Notes: generated from the sequence alone by a model not told the origin. Positions 15,531 to 24,080 are shown, counted from the stretch's first letter. The stretch: 43,573 nucleotides of DNA from Clostridiales bacterium (GCA_019423635.1 JAHZBA010000025.1:1-43573), one strand, 5' to 3'. Numbers and translations: made by a program.

Positions 15531-15941
15531 ATGGTCAGACTGATGATGGGGGCGAAAGGCTCCGGCAAGACGAAGCACCTCATTGAGATGATCAACAGCG
15601 CGGCGAAGGACGAGCCCGGCAACGTCGTTTGCATTGAGGCCAACCGCAATATGACATATGATATCCACTATCATATCCGCCTGATCGACGCCCAGGAGTA
15701 TAAGCTGAACAACTACGATTCCTTCCGGGGCTTTATCAGCGGCCTCTACGCGGGGAATTACGACATCTCCCACGTGTTCATTGACAATCTGTGCAAGATT
15801 GTCGGCCGCGAGGTGGACAATGACACGGAGACCTTCCTCAACTGGCTGGACATGTTTGGCGAGCGCAACGGCATCAAGTTCACCGTGACCATCAGCGCGG
15901 ACCCCTCTGCCGCCACGGACGGCATCCAGAAGTATCTGTAA
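15531..15941 (+). CDS. Small P-loop protein of unknown function
   Basis: 136 residues. Walker A GAKGSGKT at residues 7-14, directly after the first beta strand, and a Walker B-like strand SHVFIDNL near residue 85. The rest has no recognisable transporter or helicase motif, and there is no membrane helix. Similar short proteins are conserved in Clostridia and sometimes labelled PilT-like, but nothing here supports motility. ATG at 15531 is chosen because AGGAG lies 9 bases upstream; a TTG two codons earlier would leave too short a gap. It follows an unusually long leader and ends in a cluster of hairpins. Confidence 0.75.
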   Translation: MVRLMMGAKGSGKTKHLIEMINSAAKDEPGNVVCIEANRNMTYDIHYHIRLIDAQEYKLNNYDSFRGFISGLYAGNYDISHVFIDNLCKIVGREVDNDTETFLNWLDMFGERNGIKFTVTISADPSAATDGIQKYL

Positions 15942-15953
15942 CACAGCGCCTGT

Positions 15954-16178
15954 AAAGCCCGGAGGCCCTGCGGCCTCCGGGCTTCCGTTTGCCGAAACCA
16001 TGGTTTCGGCAAACGGAAGCGGGAGTTTCAGAACTTCAAAAAGTTCCGAAACTCCCTGATTGAAATGGTGGAGAGAACCCCTCCCGGGTTCCCTCCACAC
16101 CACCCTCCTTCCCGTCATCCGGGATTCCACCCATTTTTCGACAGTCCGGAAAGCCCGGAGGCCCTGCGGCCTCCGGGC
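15954..16178. repeat. Five-hairpin cluster with duplicated outer hairpin
   Basis: Hairpins: 15957-15982 (GCCCGGAGGCC stem, CTGC loop), 15981-16020 (a 40-base perfect palindrome centred on CCATGG), 16021-16056 (GGGAGTTTC..GAACTT stem), 16068-16098 (GTGGAG..GAACCC stem), and 16153-16178, an exact copy of the first. The first three abut without gaps. The flanking genes converge, and the two identical outer hairpins are placed as terminators for each side, though both T-runs are weak. No gene lies in 15942-16229. Confidence 0.85.
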
Positions 16179-16229
16179 TGTTTGATCGCTCCTGATCCTC
16201 CGCCGCGGTCTGCCGGAGCCGCCATGTCC

Positions 16230-16883
16230 TCAAACCGGAGCCTTCCGCGCCCGGAACGCCCCCGTCCACAGGGGCTTGGGCTCCTGGTAGCGGGTCATGG
16301 TCTCCTCATAGAGGGCCAGCTCCTCCCAGCCGGCGAACAGCCGCCGCAGGTCCTCCCGGTTGAAAAACCGCTTGTACCGGCCGTCGGGGGTCCGATAGAG
16401 GCGGGGCTCCACCTCCTCCCCCTGGCCGGCGCCGTGGCAGACGTCCTTGACGGAGTTGACCCGGAGCAGCACCGTGCCCCCCGGCGTCAGCACCCGCCGC
16501 AGGTCTTCCAGAATCGCCTGGGTGTCCTTCCAGGAGAAGTAGTGCAGGGACAGATCCGCGACCATCAGGTCCGTAAAGCCCGCCGGGAAGGGCAGGCCCT
16601 CCTGCAGGTCGAAGCAGGCGGTGTGCCGGACTCCCGGAAATTGACGGCGGACGATCTCCAGGGCCTCCTGACAGCAGTCGCAGGGGATCACCTCTTTGCC
16701 CTGAGCCAGCAGGGACGCCGTGTCATTGCCCATGCCGCACCCCAGATCCAGGACCGGCGTCCGGCAGGCGGCGATGAGGCCGGCAAAGGGCTCCAGCCAG
16801 CCGTCGCTGACGGCCGCCGTCTCCCCGTGGGCCCGGTACCACGCCGCCCAGTACGCCTGGGCGGCATCCTGATGGGTACTCAT
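16230..16883 (-). CDS. Class I SAM-dependent methyltransferase
   Basis: 217 residues. Motif I VLDLGCGMGND at 44-54, acidic strand-2 end CDCCQEAL, motif with FTDLMVADLSLHYF (about 110-123), and the post-motif VLTPGGTVLLRVNS typical of small-molecule methyltransferases. Its ATG overlaps the stop of the MTHFR fusion gene as ATGA, so it is translationally coupled to the methionine operon, and GAGAGGAG precedes it. It uses S-adenosylmethionine; the acceptor is unknown. The tight coupling suggests the acceptor or product belongs to methyl-group or methionine metabolism, but that is inference. Confidence 0.85.
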   Translation of the reverse strand: MSTHQDAAQAYWAAWYRAHGETAAVSDGWLEPFAGLIAACRTPVLDLGCGMGNDTASLLAQGKEVIPCDCCQEALEIVRRQFPGVRHTACFDLQEGLPFPAGFTDLMVADLSLHYFSWKDTQAILEDLRRVLTPGGTVLLRVNSVKDVCHGAGQGEEVEPRLYRTPDGRYKRFFNREDLRRLFAGWEELALYEETMTRYQEPKPLWTGAFRARKAPV

Positions 16884-18688
16884 ATCGTCTCCTCTCCCAA
16901 AACGTCCGAAGCCGTCAGGCTCTGGTACTGCCGCAGCCGCTCCAGAATCTGTGTCATCAGGGACACCCGCCGGAAGGGCGTCATCAGATAGAAGCCGTCG
17001 GTATACGGCGCCGTCTCCCCGGCGATGCGGGCGGAGAGCTCCACCGCCAGGGCCTCCGCCTCCGCCCGGTCCTTCCCCTGGTAGAGGGCGGTGATCTCGT
17101 CGGCAATCCGCATACCGGCGATCTCGTTGTTGAGGAAGCACGCGTTCCGATAGCTGACCACCGGGTAGATGCCCCCCAGAATCCGTCCGCCCAGGGTCTC
17201 CCTGGCCAGTTTGAGGTTCTCCAGGGCCTCCCGGGACAGCACCGGCTGGGTCAAAAAGCCCGTGACCCCGGCCGCCTCCTTCTCCTGGGCGATTTTCAGC
17301 TGCATCGAGAAGTTCTTCGCGTTGACATTCAGGGCGGCGAAGATCCGGAAGGGGGTTTGCAGCACGGTTTCATTGAGCCCGGAGACATAGCGGATCAGCT
17401 TCCGGGAGTTGAAGTTGAAGACGCTCTTCACCTCCCCCCGGTCCTCCGAGGGAATGGGGTCCCCGGTGACCAGCAGCACGTTGTGCACCCCCTCCATGGA
17501 AAGGCCCAGCAGCAGCGCCTTGGTGGCGTTGAGGTTCCGGTCCCGGCAGGTCATGTGGGGCAGGGCCTCCACGCCCAGCTCCCGCCGGAGCTTGCAGGCC
17601 AGCAGGCTGCTGTCCGCCCGGGGGCGGCCGACGGGGCAGTCGGCGATGGTGATGGCGTCCGCGCCGGCCTGTTCCAGGGTCTGCACGCCCTCCAGAAAGG
17701 CGTCGATCCGGTCGTCCGCCGGCGGGTCCAGCTCCACGGCGATCACCCGGCGTCCGGCGTCCAGCTTCTCCGCCAGGGCGTTTTCATGGGAGACCGGCCG
17801 GGGCGCCGGTCTTCCCGCGGGCCGGGCGGGGACCGTGAGGCGGCGCGGCGACGCCAGGGCCCTGGCGGCCTGGGCGATATGGGCGGGGGTGGTGCCGCAG
17901 CAGCCGCCTACGATGGCCGCCCCGGCCTGGGCAATCTCCGCCAGCTTGCGCCCGAAATAGTCCGGGGCGCCCTGGAACACCGTCCGCCGGCCCAGGACGG
18001 TGGGATACCCGGCGTTGGGCATCACGGAGAGGGTGACGCCGGTGAGATCCAGCCTCCGGATGTACTCCAGCAGGTGGTGGGGGCCGCAGACGCAGTTGAA
18101 GCCCGCGGCGTCCACGCCCTCCAGGGCCGCCGTGCGGCGCAGGAGGGTCCCGCCGTCCCGGCCCTCCCGGGTGATGCCCTCGGAGGACACGGCAAAGGAG
18201 ACGATCAAAAAGGCCTCCGGGCAGGCAGTTTTCAAAAACTCCGCCAGCTCCGCAACCCCGTCGTCGGAGGGCAGGGTCTCCGCCAGGAAGCAGCGGATGC
18301 CCTGGTCCAGGAACCACGCTGCCTGACGGCGGTAGTTCTCCCCCCGGTCCGTGCTGTCCGGAGCGGGGCCGATGTCGGCAAAAACGTACGCCCCGCAGGG
18401 CGCCGCCGCCTCCAGGGCCAGGCGGGAGGCGGCGCGGATGATCTCCCGGGCCTCCGTCTCCCGGCCCTCCGCCAGGTCCAGCCCGGCGGTGAAGGTGTTG
18501 GTCTTGAGGGCCTGACAGCCGGCGTCCAGGTAGGCGCGGTGGATGGCGGAGATCTCCTCCGGGCAGGTGAGGTTCGCCGCCTCGCAGCGCTCCCCGGCGC
18601 GGCCGGGAAGGGAAGCGAAGTAGGTGCCCATGCCGCCGTCAAAGAGCAGCGGCGCCTGTGTGCGCAGGCGCGTGTGCAGATCCGTCAT
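16880..18688 (-). CDS. Bifunctional homocysteine S-methyltransferase / methylenetetrahydrofolate reductase
   Basis: 602 residues, a fusion like Bacillus YitJ. Residues 1-290 are a homocysteine S-methyltransferase: FDGGMGTYF start, the zinc cysteine in GFNCVCGPHH, and the cysteine pair GGCCGTTPAHI. From about 300 to 602 is a methylenetetrahydrofolate reductase TIM barrel (AVELDPPADD, CRDRNLNATKALLLG, VLLVTGDPIPS, GFLTQPV). It can supply 5-methyl-THF for methionine synthase and may also methylate homocysteine directly. Its ATG overlaps the metH stop by 4 bases, and its stop overlaps the methyltransferase start, so three genes are read as one coupled block. Confidence 0.95.
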   Translation of the reverse strand: MTDLHTRLRTQAPLLFDGGMGTYFASLPGRAGERCEAANLTCPEEISAIHRAYLDAGCQALKTNTFTAGLDLAEGRETEAREIIRAASRLALEAAAPCGAYVFADIGPAPDSTDRGENYRRQAAWFLDQGIRCFLAETLPSDDGVAELAEFLKTACPEAFLIVSFAVSSEGITREGRDGGTLLRRTAALEGVDAAGFNCVCGPHHLLEYIRRLDLTGVTLSVMPNAGYPTVLGRRTVFQGAPDYFGRKLAEIAQAGAAIVGGCCGTTPAHIAQAARALASPRRLTVPARPAGRPAPRPVSHENALAEKLDAGRRVIAVELDPPADDRIDAFLEGVQTLEQAGADAITIADCPVGRPRADSSLLACKLRRELGVEALPHMTCRDRNLNATKALLLGLSMEGVHNVLLVTGDPIPSEDRGEVKSVFNFNSRKLIRYVSGLNETVLQTPFRIFAALNVNAKNFSMQLKIAQEKEAAGVTGFLTQPVLSREALENLKLARETLGGRILGGIYPVVSYRNACFLNNEIAGMRIADEITALYQGKDRAEAEALAVELSARIAGETAPYTDGFYLMTPFRRVSLMTQILERLRQYQSLTASDVLGEETI

Positions 18689-21048
18689 CCCAGCACCCTC
18701 CTGGCAATCTCCACGGACTCACGGGCGTCTTTGGCGTAGTAGTCCGCGCCGATCTTCTCCGCGTACTCCGGCGTCACCACGGCGCCGCCCACAAAGGTCA
18801 CCGGGGGCCGGGGCAGCTGCCGCAGCTGCCGCACCGTCTCCTCCATGGCGGGAAGGGTGGTGGTCATCAGGGCAGAGAGGCCCACCAGGCGGACCTCCCC
18901 CTCCGCGGCCGCCTGCACCACCGTCTCCGGGGGCACGTCCCGGCCCAGGTCAATCACCTCGTAGCCGTAGTTCTCCAGCACCGTTTTGACGATGTTCTTG
19001 CCGATGTCGTGGATGTCCCCCTGGACCGTGGCGATCATCAGGGTCCCCTTCTTCACCGGCGTGCCGCCCCTGGCCGTGATGGAGGCGCGGAGCACTTCAA
19101 AGACCGCCTGGGCCGCCTGAGCGGCGCTGAGGAGCTGGGGAAGGAAGACCTTTCCCCTCTCGTAGCCCTCGCCCACCTGATCCAGGGCGGGGATCAGGCG
19201 CGTCTCCACCAGCGTCAGCTCGTCCTCCCGGGTCAGCGCCTCCCGGGCCAGCCGGGCCGCGTCGGCCTGGAGGCCCCGAACCACGGCGTCCTCCAGGGTC
19301 ATCTCCGGCATCTTGCCGGCGGCGGCCGGCGGCGGGGCGGAGGTCCCCGCAAAGCGGTCCACATAGGCCCGGCACCCCTCGTCCTCCCCCGAGAGCACCC
19401 GGAAGGCCGCCACGGCGTCCATCATCTCCTTTTGGTTGGGGTTGAGAATGGGCAGGGTCAGCCCCGCCGCCAGGGCCTGGACCAGGAAATTCTCCGTAAT
19501 CAGCCCCCGGTTCGGCAGGCCGAAGGAGATGTTGGACACCCCCAGCACCGTCTGGAGCCCCAGCTCCTCCCGGACGGTCCGCACGGCCTTCAACGTCTCC
19601 GCCGCCTGCTCCTGCTGGGCGGAGACGGTGAGGGTCAGACAGTCGATCCACAGCTCCTCCCGGGGGATGCCGTGGGCCAGCACGGCCTCCAGAATCCGCC
19701 GGGCGATGGCCGCGCGGCCCTCCGCCGTCTGGGGAATGCCGCCCTTGTCCAGCGTCAGCCCCACCACGGCGGCGCCGTACTTCTTCACCACCGGCAGGAT
19801 TCTCTCCAGCACCTCCGGGTCGCCGTTGACGGAGTTCACCGCCGCCTTGCCGTGATAGACCCGCAGTCCCGCCTCCAGCGCCGCGGGGTTGGAGGAGTCC
19901 AGCTGTAAGGGCAGGGACACGGCGCTTTGCAGCTTCTTCACCACCCGGGGCAGCATATCCACCTCGTCCACGCCGGGAAAGCCTACGTTCACATCCAGGA
20001 TGTCCGCCCCGGCGTCCTCCTCCTGGATGGCCACGTCCAGAATATAGTCCAGGTCCTGCTCCAGCAGGGCCTGCTGGAAGCGCTTTTTCCCCGTGGGGTT
20101 CACCCGCTCGCCGATGACCCGCACTCCGCTGAGATACACCGGGCGCACCGGCGTGCAGAGGAAGCCTCCGCCGCGGTAGTGCCGGGGGGCGGGCTGTGCG
20201 CCGTCGAGGGCCTGCCGCAGCTGCCGGATATATGCCGGCGAGGTGCCGCAGCAGCCGCCCACCAGGGTGGCTCCGGCCTCCACGCAGGCCCTCATGGCCT
20301 GGACAAAGGCCTCCGGGCCCATGTCGTAGTGTCCGTCCACCGGGTCCGGTAGCCCGGCGTTGGGCTTGGCCGCCACCGGCAGGCGGGTGTTCTCGCCAAG
20401 CTCCCGGAGCAGGGGCGCCAGCCGGTCCGGCCCCAGGGAGCAGTTGAGGCCGACGGCATCGGCCCCCAGGCCCTCCAGCGTGCGGGCCATGGAGGGGATC
20501 GTGCAGCCGGTGAAGGTCCGGCCGGTTTCGTCAAAGGACATGGTGACCAGCACCGGCAGCTCTGTGGCCTCCTTGGCGGCCAGCAGCGCCGCCCGGGCCT
20601 CGCCGAGATCCGTCATGGTCTCGATGGCGATGAAATCCGCCCCGGCTCTGGCGCCGGCCTCCATGATCTCCCGGAAGAGGGCGTAGGCCCCCTCAAAGGA
20701 CAGCGATCCCAAAGGTTCCAGCAGCTCCCCCAGCGGGCCCACATCCAGGGCCGTCAGGACGCCGGTGCCCGCCGCGGCCCCTTTGGCGATGGAGACGGCG
20801 GCGGTGACCACCTCCTCCACCGTGTGCCCTGTCCGGGCGAGCTTGGGGCGGCTTGCACCGAAGGTGTTGGCGTAGATCGCCTGGCTCCCGGCGGCGATGT
20901 ACTCCCGGTAGACGCCGTCCAGCAGCTCCGGGTCCGTCAGGTTCAGGAGTTCCGGCAGTCCGCCGGGGGCCAGGCCCCGCTGCTGTAAGACGGTGCCCAT
21001 GGCCCCGTCCAGAAAGAAGATTCCCCCTTGAAAAAGCTCACTTGCCAC
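18685..21048 (-). CDS. metH: Cobalamin-dependent methionine synthase, without activation domain
   Basis: 787 residues. Domains in order: homocysteine-binding barrel (FFLDGAMGTVLQ; GLNCSLG and GGCCGTSPAYI supplying the zinc cysteines), pterin-binding barrel (VIGERVNPTGKKRF, ILDVNVGFPG), B12 cap, and B12-binding Rossmann domain with the DIHDIG cobalt-ligand motif. The C-terminal reactivation domain of E. coli MetH (about 1,227 residues) is absent and is encoded by the preceding gene. GTG at 21048 is the start: GGGAGG lies 8 bases upstream and VASELF matches the family N-terminus. It overlaps the activation gene by 11 bases and the MTHFR fusion by 4. Confidence 0.95.
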   Translation of the reverse strand: MASELFQGGIFFLDGAMGTVLQQRGLAPGGLPELLNLTDPELLDGVYREYIAAGSQAIYANTFGASRPKLARTGHTVEEVVTAAVSIAKGAAAGTGVLTALDVGPLGELLEPLGSLSFEGAYALFREIMEAGARAGADFIAIETMTDLGEARAALLAAKEATELPVLVTMSFDETGRTFTGCTIPSMARTLEGLGADAVGLNCSLGPDRLAPLLRELGENTRLPVAAKPNAGLPDPVDGHYDMGPEAFVQAMRACVEAGATLVGGCCGTSPAYIRQLRQALDGAQPAPRHYRGGGFLCTPVRPVYLSGVRVIGERVNPTGKKRFQQALLEQDLDYILDVAIQEEDAGADILDVNVGFPGVDEVDMLPRVVKKLQSAVSLPLQLDSSNPAALEAGLRVYHGKAAVNSVNGDPEVLERILPVVKKYGAAVVGLTLDKGGIPQTAEGRAAIARRILEAVLAHGIPREELWIDCLTLTVSAQQEQAAETLKAVRTVREELGLQTVLGVSNISFGLPNRGLITENFLVQALAAGLTLPILNPNQKEMMDAVAAFRVLSGEDEGCRAYVDRFAGTSAPPPAAAGKMPEMTLEDAVVRGLQADAARLAREALTREDELTLVETRLIPALDQVGEGYERGKVFLPQLLSAAQAAQAVFEVLRASITARGGTPVKKGTLMIATVQGDIHDIGKNIVKTVLENYGYEVIDLGRDVPPETVVQAAAEGEVRLVGLSALMTTTLPAMEETVRQLRQLPRPPVTFVGGAVVTPEYAEKIGADYYAKDARESVEIARRVLG

Positions 21049-21697
21049 AGCTGTTTCCTCCCTTGCGCAGTGTACAGGTCTCCTGCAGGCGGCAGTGGGC
21101 ACAGCCCCGGATGCGGGCCATCTGGGGCCGGTCCGACAGGCCGATCACCGCCGTGACGGATTTGACCGGATTCATCAAAAGGTGCCGGGAGACGTGGACG
21201 CCCAGCCGCCGCTCCGTGTCCAGGGCCCGGCAGATCCCCGGCTGGAGGGTGAGGGGCAGGTCCCCGTAGCCGGGGCTGAAGCGGTCCGTGAGGAACTGGT
21301 CCGGGAAGCGGGCGGCGATCTCCCGCTCCGCCTGATCGCAGCCCTGCTCCACCAGGGCGCTGCCGCAGGCGTCCAGCAGGGCGGCCCTGGCCATGTCCCG
21401 GGCCTGGAGGGCCAGCAGGCGGCTGTCGAACCGGGCCCCCAGGGTGCAGGCCAGCAGCACCGCCCGGCGGCACTGGGCCAGCATGACGGCGGCGTCATGG
21501 CCCGGCAGCAGCAGGTCCGGCTCCAGCAGGCGGATGCCCTCCGCCTCAAAGGAGAGGGTGCAGAGGCGGTAGGTGTACCGGGGCTGCACCTGTGCCGCCA
21601 GCTCCGCTCCGATCTCCTCCGCCTGCCGCCGCAGCTCCTCCGGCGCCCCCTCCGCCCCCAGGTATCGCAGGGCCTCCTCCGGGTCAGGCAGCAGCAT
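21038..21697 (-). CDS. Methionine synthase activation-domain protein (split MetH)
   Basis: 219 residues similar to the stand-alone AdoMet-binding reactivation domain of vitamin B12-dependent methionine synthase. The RFSPGYGDLPL motif (about 139-149) and HLLMNPVKSVTAVIGLS (about 170-186) are the family's AdoMet-binding elements. The C-terminus has a cysteine cluster CAHCRLQETC that could bind a metal or cluster. It reductively methylates oxidised cob(II)alamin on MetH. It is the first gene of the operon, with AGGAGGG before ATG at 21697, and its 3' end overlaps metH by 11 bases, suiting a 1:1 complex. Confidence 0.9.
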   Translation of the reverse strand: MLLPDPEEALRYLGAEGAPEELRRQAEEIGAELAAQVQPRYTYRLCTLSFEAEGIRLLEPDLLLPGHDAAVMLAQCRRAVLLACTLGARFDSRLLALQARDMARAALLDACGSALVEQGCDQAEREIAARFPDQFLTDRFSPGYGDLPLTLQPGICRALDTERRLGVHVSRHLLMNPVKSVTAVIGLSDRPQMARIRGCAHCRLQETCTLRKGGNSCGK

Positions 21698-21767
21698 GGG
21701 ACATCCCTCCTATTCCAGCGTCTTTTTATATGAAGAAGACGCTCCGGTCCGCGGTTTCTTCCGGGCC

Positions 21768-21796
21768 ATTATACCACGTTTCCCGCCGGGTGCATA
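21768..21796 (-). promoter_or_regulatory. Promoter of the methionine operon
   Basis: TATAAT at 21768-21773 with extended TGG; weak -35 TATGCA at 21791-21796, 17-base spacer. The leader is only about 65 bases, with an AGCGTCTT/AAGACGCT hairpin but no S-box or T-box. Confidence 0.65.
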
Positions 21797-21880
21797 GAAA
21801 AATCCCATTTACCGGCGGAGTTCCTGTGACGGCATCGGAATGGCGGCGTTTTGCAGCGGTCTGTTTCCCCGTCCCCCCTA

Positions 21881-21928
21881 CGAGATCCGGATCTCCCTTA
21901 GGACAGGCGATGAGGACATCGCCCCTAC
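21881..21928. repeat. REP element, second copy of the 13746-13792 unit
   Basis: Begins CGAGATCCGGATCTCCCTTA and ends GCCCCTAC, as at 13746-13792, with the internal hairpin GGCGATGAGGACATCGCC in place of the GCGG version. It lies between the divergent met operon and the sulfoxide reductase gene. Confidence 0.8.
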
Positions 21929-21969
21929 AACGGTGTTTTCGTGAGGTCAAGCGCGGCAGGGCCGCCCCC

Positions 21970-21998
21970 TTGATGGCGCGGCGGTCCTGTGCTATACT
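21970..21998 (+). promoter_or_regulatory. Promoter of the methionine sulfoxide reductase gene
   Basis: TTGATG at 21970-21975, 17-base spacer, TATACT at 21993-21998 with extended TGC. Confidence 0.75.
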
Positions 21999-22036
21999 GA
22001 ATTCCATCCAACGTTTACGGAAGGCGAGGCGGTTTC

Positions 22037-22498
22037 ATGACAGATTACTCCCTGCTGAACCGGCAGCTGCGACAGCTGATCCGCGGCGTACCGCACCGGA
22101 CGGCCAGCCTGGCCAACGCGGCGGCTTTGCTCTATCACACCCTGGAGGGGCTGAACTGGGCGGGCTTCTACCTGCTGGAGGGCGGCCTTCTGGTGCTGGG
22201 CCCCTTCCAGGGCCGGCCGGCCTGCGTGGAGATCCCCCTGGGCCGCGGTGTGTGCGGCACGGCGGCGGCGGAGAACCGGACCTGCCTGGTCCCGGATGTC
22301 CACCGCTTTCCCGGCCACATCGCCTGCGACTGCGCCTCCAACGCCGAGATCGTCGTCCCCCTCCGGGCCAGGGGACAGGTGGTGGGCGTTCTGGATCTGG
22401 ACAGCCCCCATTTCGGCCGCTTCACGGAGGAGGACCAGGCGGGGCTGGAGGACTTCGCGGGGATTCTGGCGGCGGCCCTCTGGGGCGGAACGGCGTGA
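22037..22498 (+). CDS. msrC: Free methionine-(R)-sulfoxide reductase (GAF domain)
   Basis: 153-residue single GAF domain. The three cysteines of the family are spaced as in E. coli fRMsr: Cys63, Cys73 in GRGVCGTAA, and Cys97 in HIACDCASNAEIVVPL. WAGFYLL and GVLDLDSPHFGRF are also typical. It reduces free methionine-R-sulfoxide to methionine with thioredoxin as electron donor. It is divergent from the MetH operon, so methionine synthesis and rescue of oxidised methionine sit side by side. AAGGCGAGG precedes ATG at 22037; a terminator follows. Confidence 0.92.
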   Translation: MTDYSLLNRQLRQLIRGVPHRTASLANAAALLYHTLEGLNWAGFYLLEGGLLVLGPFQGRPACVEIPLGRGVCGTAAAENRTCLVPDVHRFPGHIACDCASNAEIVVPLRARGQVVGVLDLDSPHFGRFTEEDQAGLEDFAGILAAALWGGTA

Positions 22499-22520
22499 GC
22501 GCCAATCGTAGAGAACAGGA

Positions 22521-22556
22521 GATCCCGGACGGCTGTGCCGTCCGGGATCTTTTACT
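22521..22556 (+). terminator. Terminator of msrC
   Basis: GATCCCGGACGGC and GCCGTCCGGGATC form a perfect 13-bp stem with a TGT loop, then TTTTACT. Confidence 0.93.
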
Positions 22557-22605
22557 CTTATAAATGATTGCTGCGAAGCGGCTTTGGAAGCGCGGCCGCG
22601 TCGGG

Positions 22606-22777
22606 GGCTACGCCTTGTTTGAAAAATGTCAAAACGCCCAAGCGGCGGATCTTTTTCCGCCACTCTGCGTTAAATTTTCTTGCCGGGCGTCAGCCCGGTA
22701 AGCGAAAATTTGCCTTAATTGGCGAAAAAATTTCTCGCCGTTGTGCATTTCGCCATTTATCAAACAAGGCCTACGCC
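22606..22777. repeat. Structured inverted-repeat element at the 3' end of dus
   Basis: The left end reads GGCTACGCCTTGTTTGA and the right end inverts GGCGTAGGCCTTGTTTGA, which contains the dus stop codon. Between them are GGCGGA/TCCGCC (22644-22661), AAATTTTC + CCGGGC/GCCCGG + GAAAATTT (22672-22711) and GGCGA/TCGCC (22721-22739). No coding potential is seen. It may be a MITE-like unit or the termination region of dus. Confidence 0.65.
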
Positions 22778-23736
22778 AGCTCTCCCTGAGCGTCCCGGCG
22801 CAGGGGCAGCTCCTGGAAGATGGCCGCCTCCGCCGCCTCGTACTCGCCGGGGTTCCGGAACCGGCGCATCTGCCGGTTCAGCCTCTCGGCTCCGTCAAAG
22901 AGGTGGATCAGATAGAACCACACCTCCCGCATCCGCTGGGCGGCGGTGCCCACCTGGCCGAAAAAGACCTGATATTCCCGGTAGAGCTCCTGAGTGAAGG
23001 CCTGCAGCTCCTCCCTCGTGGCGGCGGGACCGCCCCGGAGCTTGCGCAGCAGCGCCGGGTCCGCCACGGCCCCCCGGCCGATCATCACCGCCTCCGCCGC
23101 GGGGAACTGCGCCTCAAAATTCCGCACGCCCTCCACGGTCTGCAGGTCGCCGTTGAAGCAGACGGGATTGGAGCTGCGGGCCAGGGCGTCGGCGAAGACG
23201 TCCATGTGGAGAGGGCCCCGGTACTTCTCCGGCCGCACCCGGGCGTGGATGGTGAGGCAGGCGATGGGGTAGCGGTTGAAGATCTCCAGCAGCCGGGGGA
23301 ACTCCTCCGGAGACTGGTAGCCCAGCCGGGTCTTCACGGACACCGGCAGGCGGACGGAGGCGAAGACCTCCTGGAAAAAGGCGTCCAGCTCGTCGGGGCT
23401 CCGGAGGAACCCGGAGCCCTTGCCCTTGGCCGTGACGGTGCCGGAGGGGCAGCCCAGGTTCAGGTTGACCTCCCGGAAGCCCATGTCCCCCAGCACCTCC
23501 GCCGCCCAGAGAAACTCCGGCGCCCGGCAGGTCATGATCTGGGGCACCAGAGGCAGCACCCCGGCGTCCTCCGGCCCCAGCTCCCGCAGGTCCCGGGGGG
23601 TGATGATGTGCTGGGGCGTGGGGGAGAGGAAGGGGATAAAGCAGCGGTCCGCCCCGCCGAAGCGCCGGAGCCACACCCGCCGGAATACCGCCCGGGTGAT
23701 CCCGTCCAGAGGGGCGAAGTCGTACCGCCGGATCAC
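22771..23736 (-). CDS. dus: tRNA-dihydrouridine synthase
   Basis: 321 residues, FMN TIM barrel of the Dus family. YDFAPLDGITRAVFR at the start, LNLGCPSGTVTAKGKGSGF with the catalytic cysteine, TRLGYQSPEE, LTIHAR, and VMIGRGAVADPALL near the phosphate site. It reduces uridines in the D-loop of tRNA. GTG at 23736 is the likely start: it overlaps the stop of the ArsC-like gene as GTGA, and the protein begins right at the family N-terminus. The longer open frame upstream is the other gene read in another frame. It is the last gene of the radical SAM/ArsC-like/dus operon. Confidence 0.93.
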   Translation of the reverse strand: MIRRYDFAPLDGITRAVFRRVWLRRFGGADRCFIPFLSPTPQHIITPRDLRELGPEDAGVLPLVPQIMTCRAPEFLWAAEVLGDMGFREVNLNLGCPSGTVTAKGKGSGFLRSPDELDAFFQEVFASVRLPVSVKTRLGYQSPEEFPRLLEIFNRYPIACLTIHARVRPEKYRGPLHMDVFADALARSSNPVCFNGDLQTVEGVRNFEAQFPAAEAVMIGRGAVADPALLRKLRGGPAATREELQAFTQELYREYQVFFGQVGTAAQRMREVWFYLIHLFDGAERLNRQMRRFRNPGEYEAAEAAIFQELPLRRDAQGELA

Positions 23737-24080
23737 AGGACCTCGTCCCACTCCGCCGGGCGGAAGCCCACCCGCACAAAGTCCTCTCCCACCAGAATGG
23801 GCCGCTTCACCAGCATCCCGTCCGTGGCCAGCAGCCGGAGCTGCTCCTCCTCGCTCATGGAGGGCAGCCTGTCCTTCAGCCCCAGGGCCTTGTACTGGAG
23901 GCCGCTGGTGTTGAAAAACCGCTTCAGGGGCAGGCCGCTTTTCTGCCACCAGGTCCGCAGCTCCTCCGCGGACGGGTTCTCCAGCTTGATGTCCCGGGTT
24001 TCACAGGCCGCGCCTTTTTCCTCCAGGTAGGCCCGGGCCTTCTGGCAGGTGGTGCATTTGGGGTAGCATACAAATAACAT
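23733..24080 (-). CDS. ArsC/Spx family protein
   Basis: 115 residues of the thioredoxin-fold ArsC/Spx/YffB family. CTTC near residue 9-12 is the redox pair, followed by ARAYLEEKG, a conserved RFFNTSGLQYK segment, and KRPILV, whose cis-proline region is typical. Members include glutaredoxin-type arsenate reductases and the RNA polymerase-binding regulator Spx; the short length and lack of arsenic genes argue against arsenate reduction. ATG at 24080 has AAGGAG 8 bases upstream. It lies 16 bases behind the radical SAM gene and overlaps the dus start. Confidence 0.85.
   Translation of the reverse strand: MLFVCYPKCTTCQKARAYLEEKGAACETRDIKLENPSAEELRTWWQKSGLPLKRFFNTSGLQYKALGLKDRLPSMSEEEQLRLLATDGMLVKRPILVGEDFVRVGFRPAEWDEVL

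Noticed and set aside
15954..16178. CRISPR-like array because of repeated hairpins
   Set aside because: Only two identical units exist, with no regular spacers and no cas genes.
21698..21796. S-box or T-box riboswitch before the methionine operon
   Set aside because: The leader is only about 65 bases and has just one short hairpin without the conserved core or a T-run.
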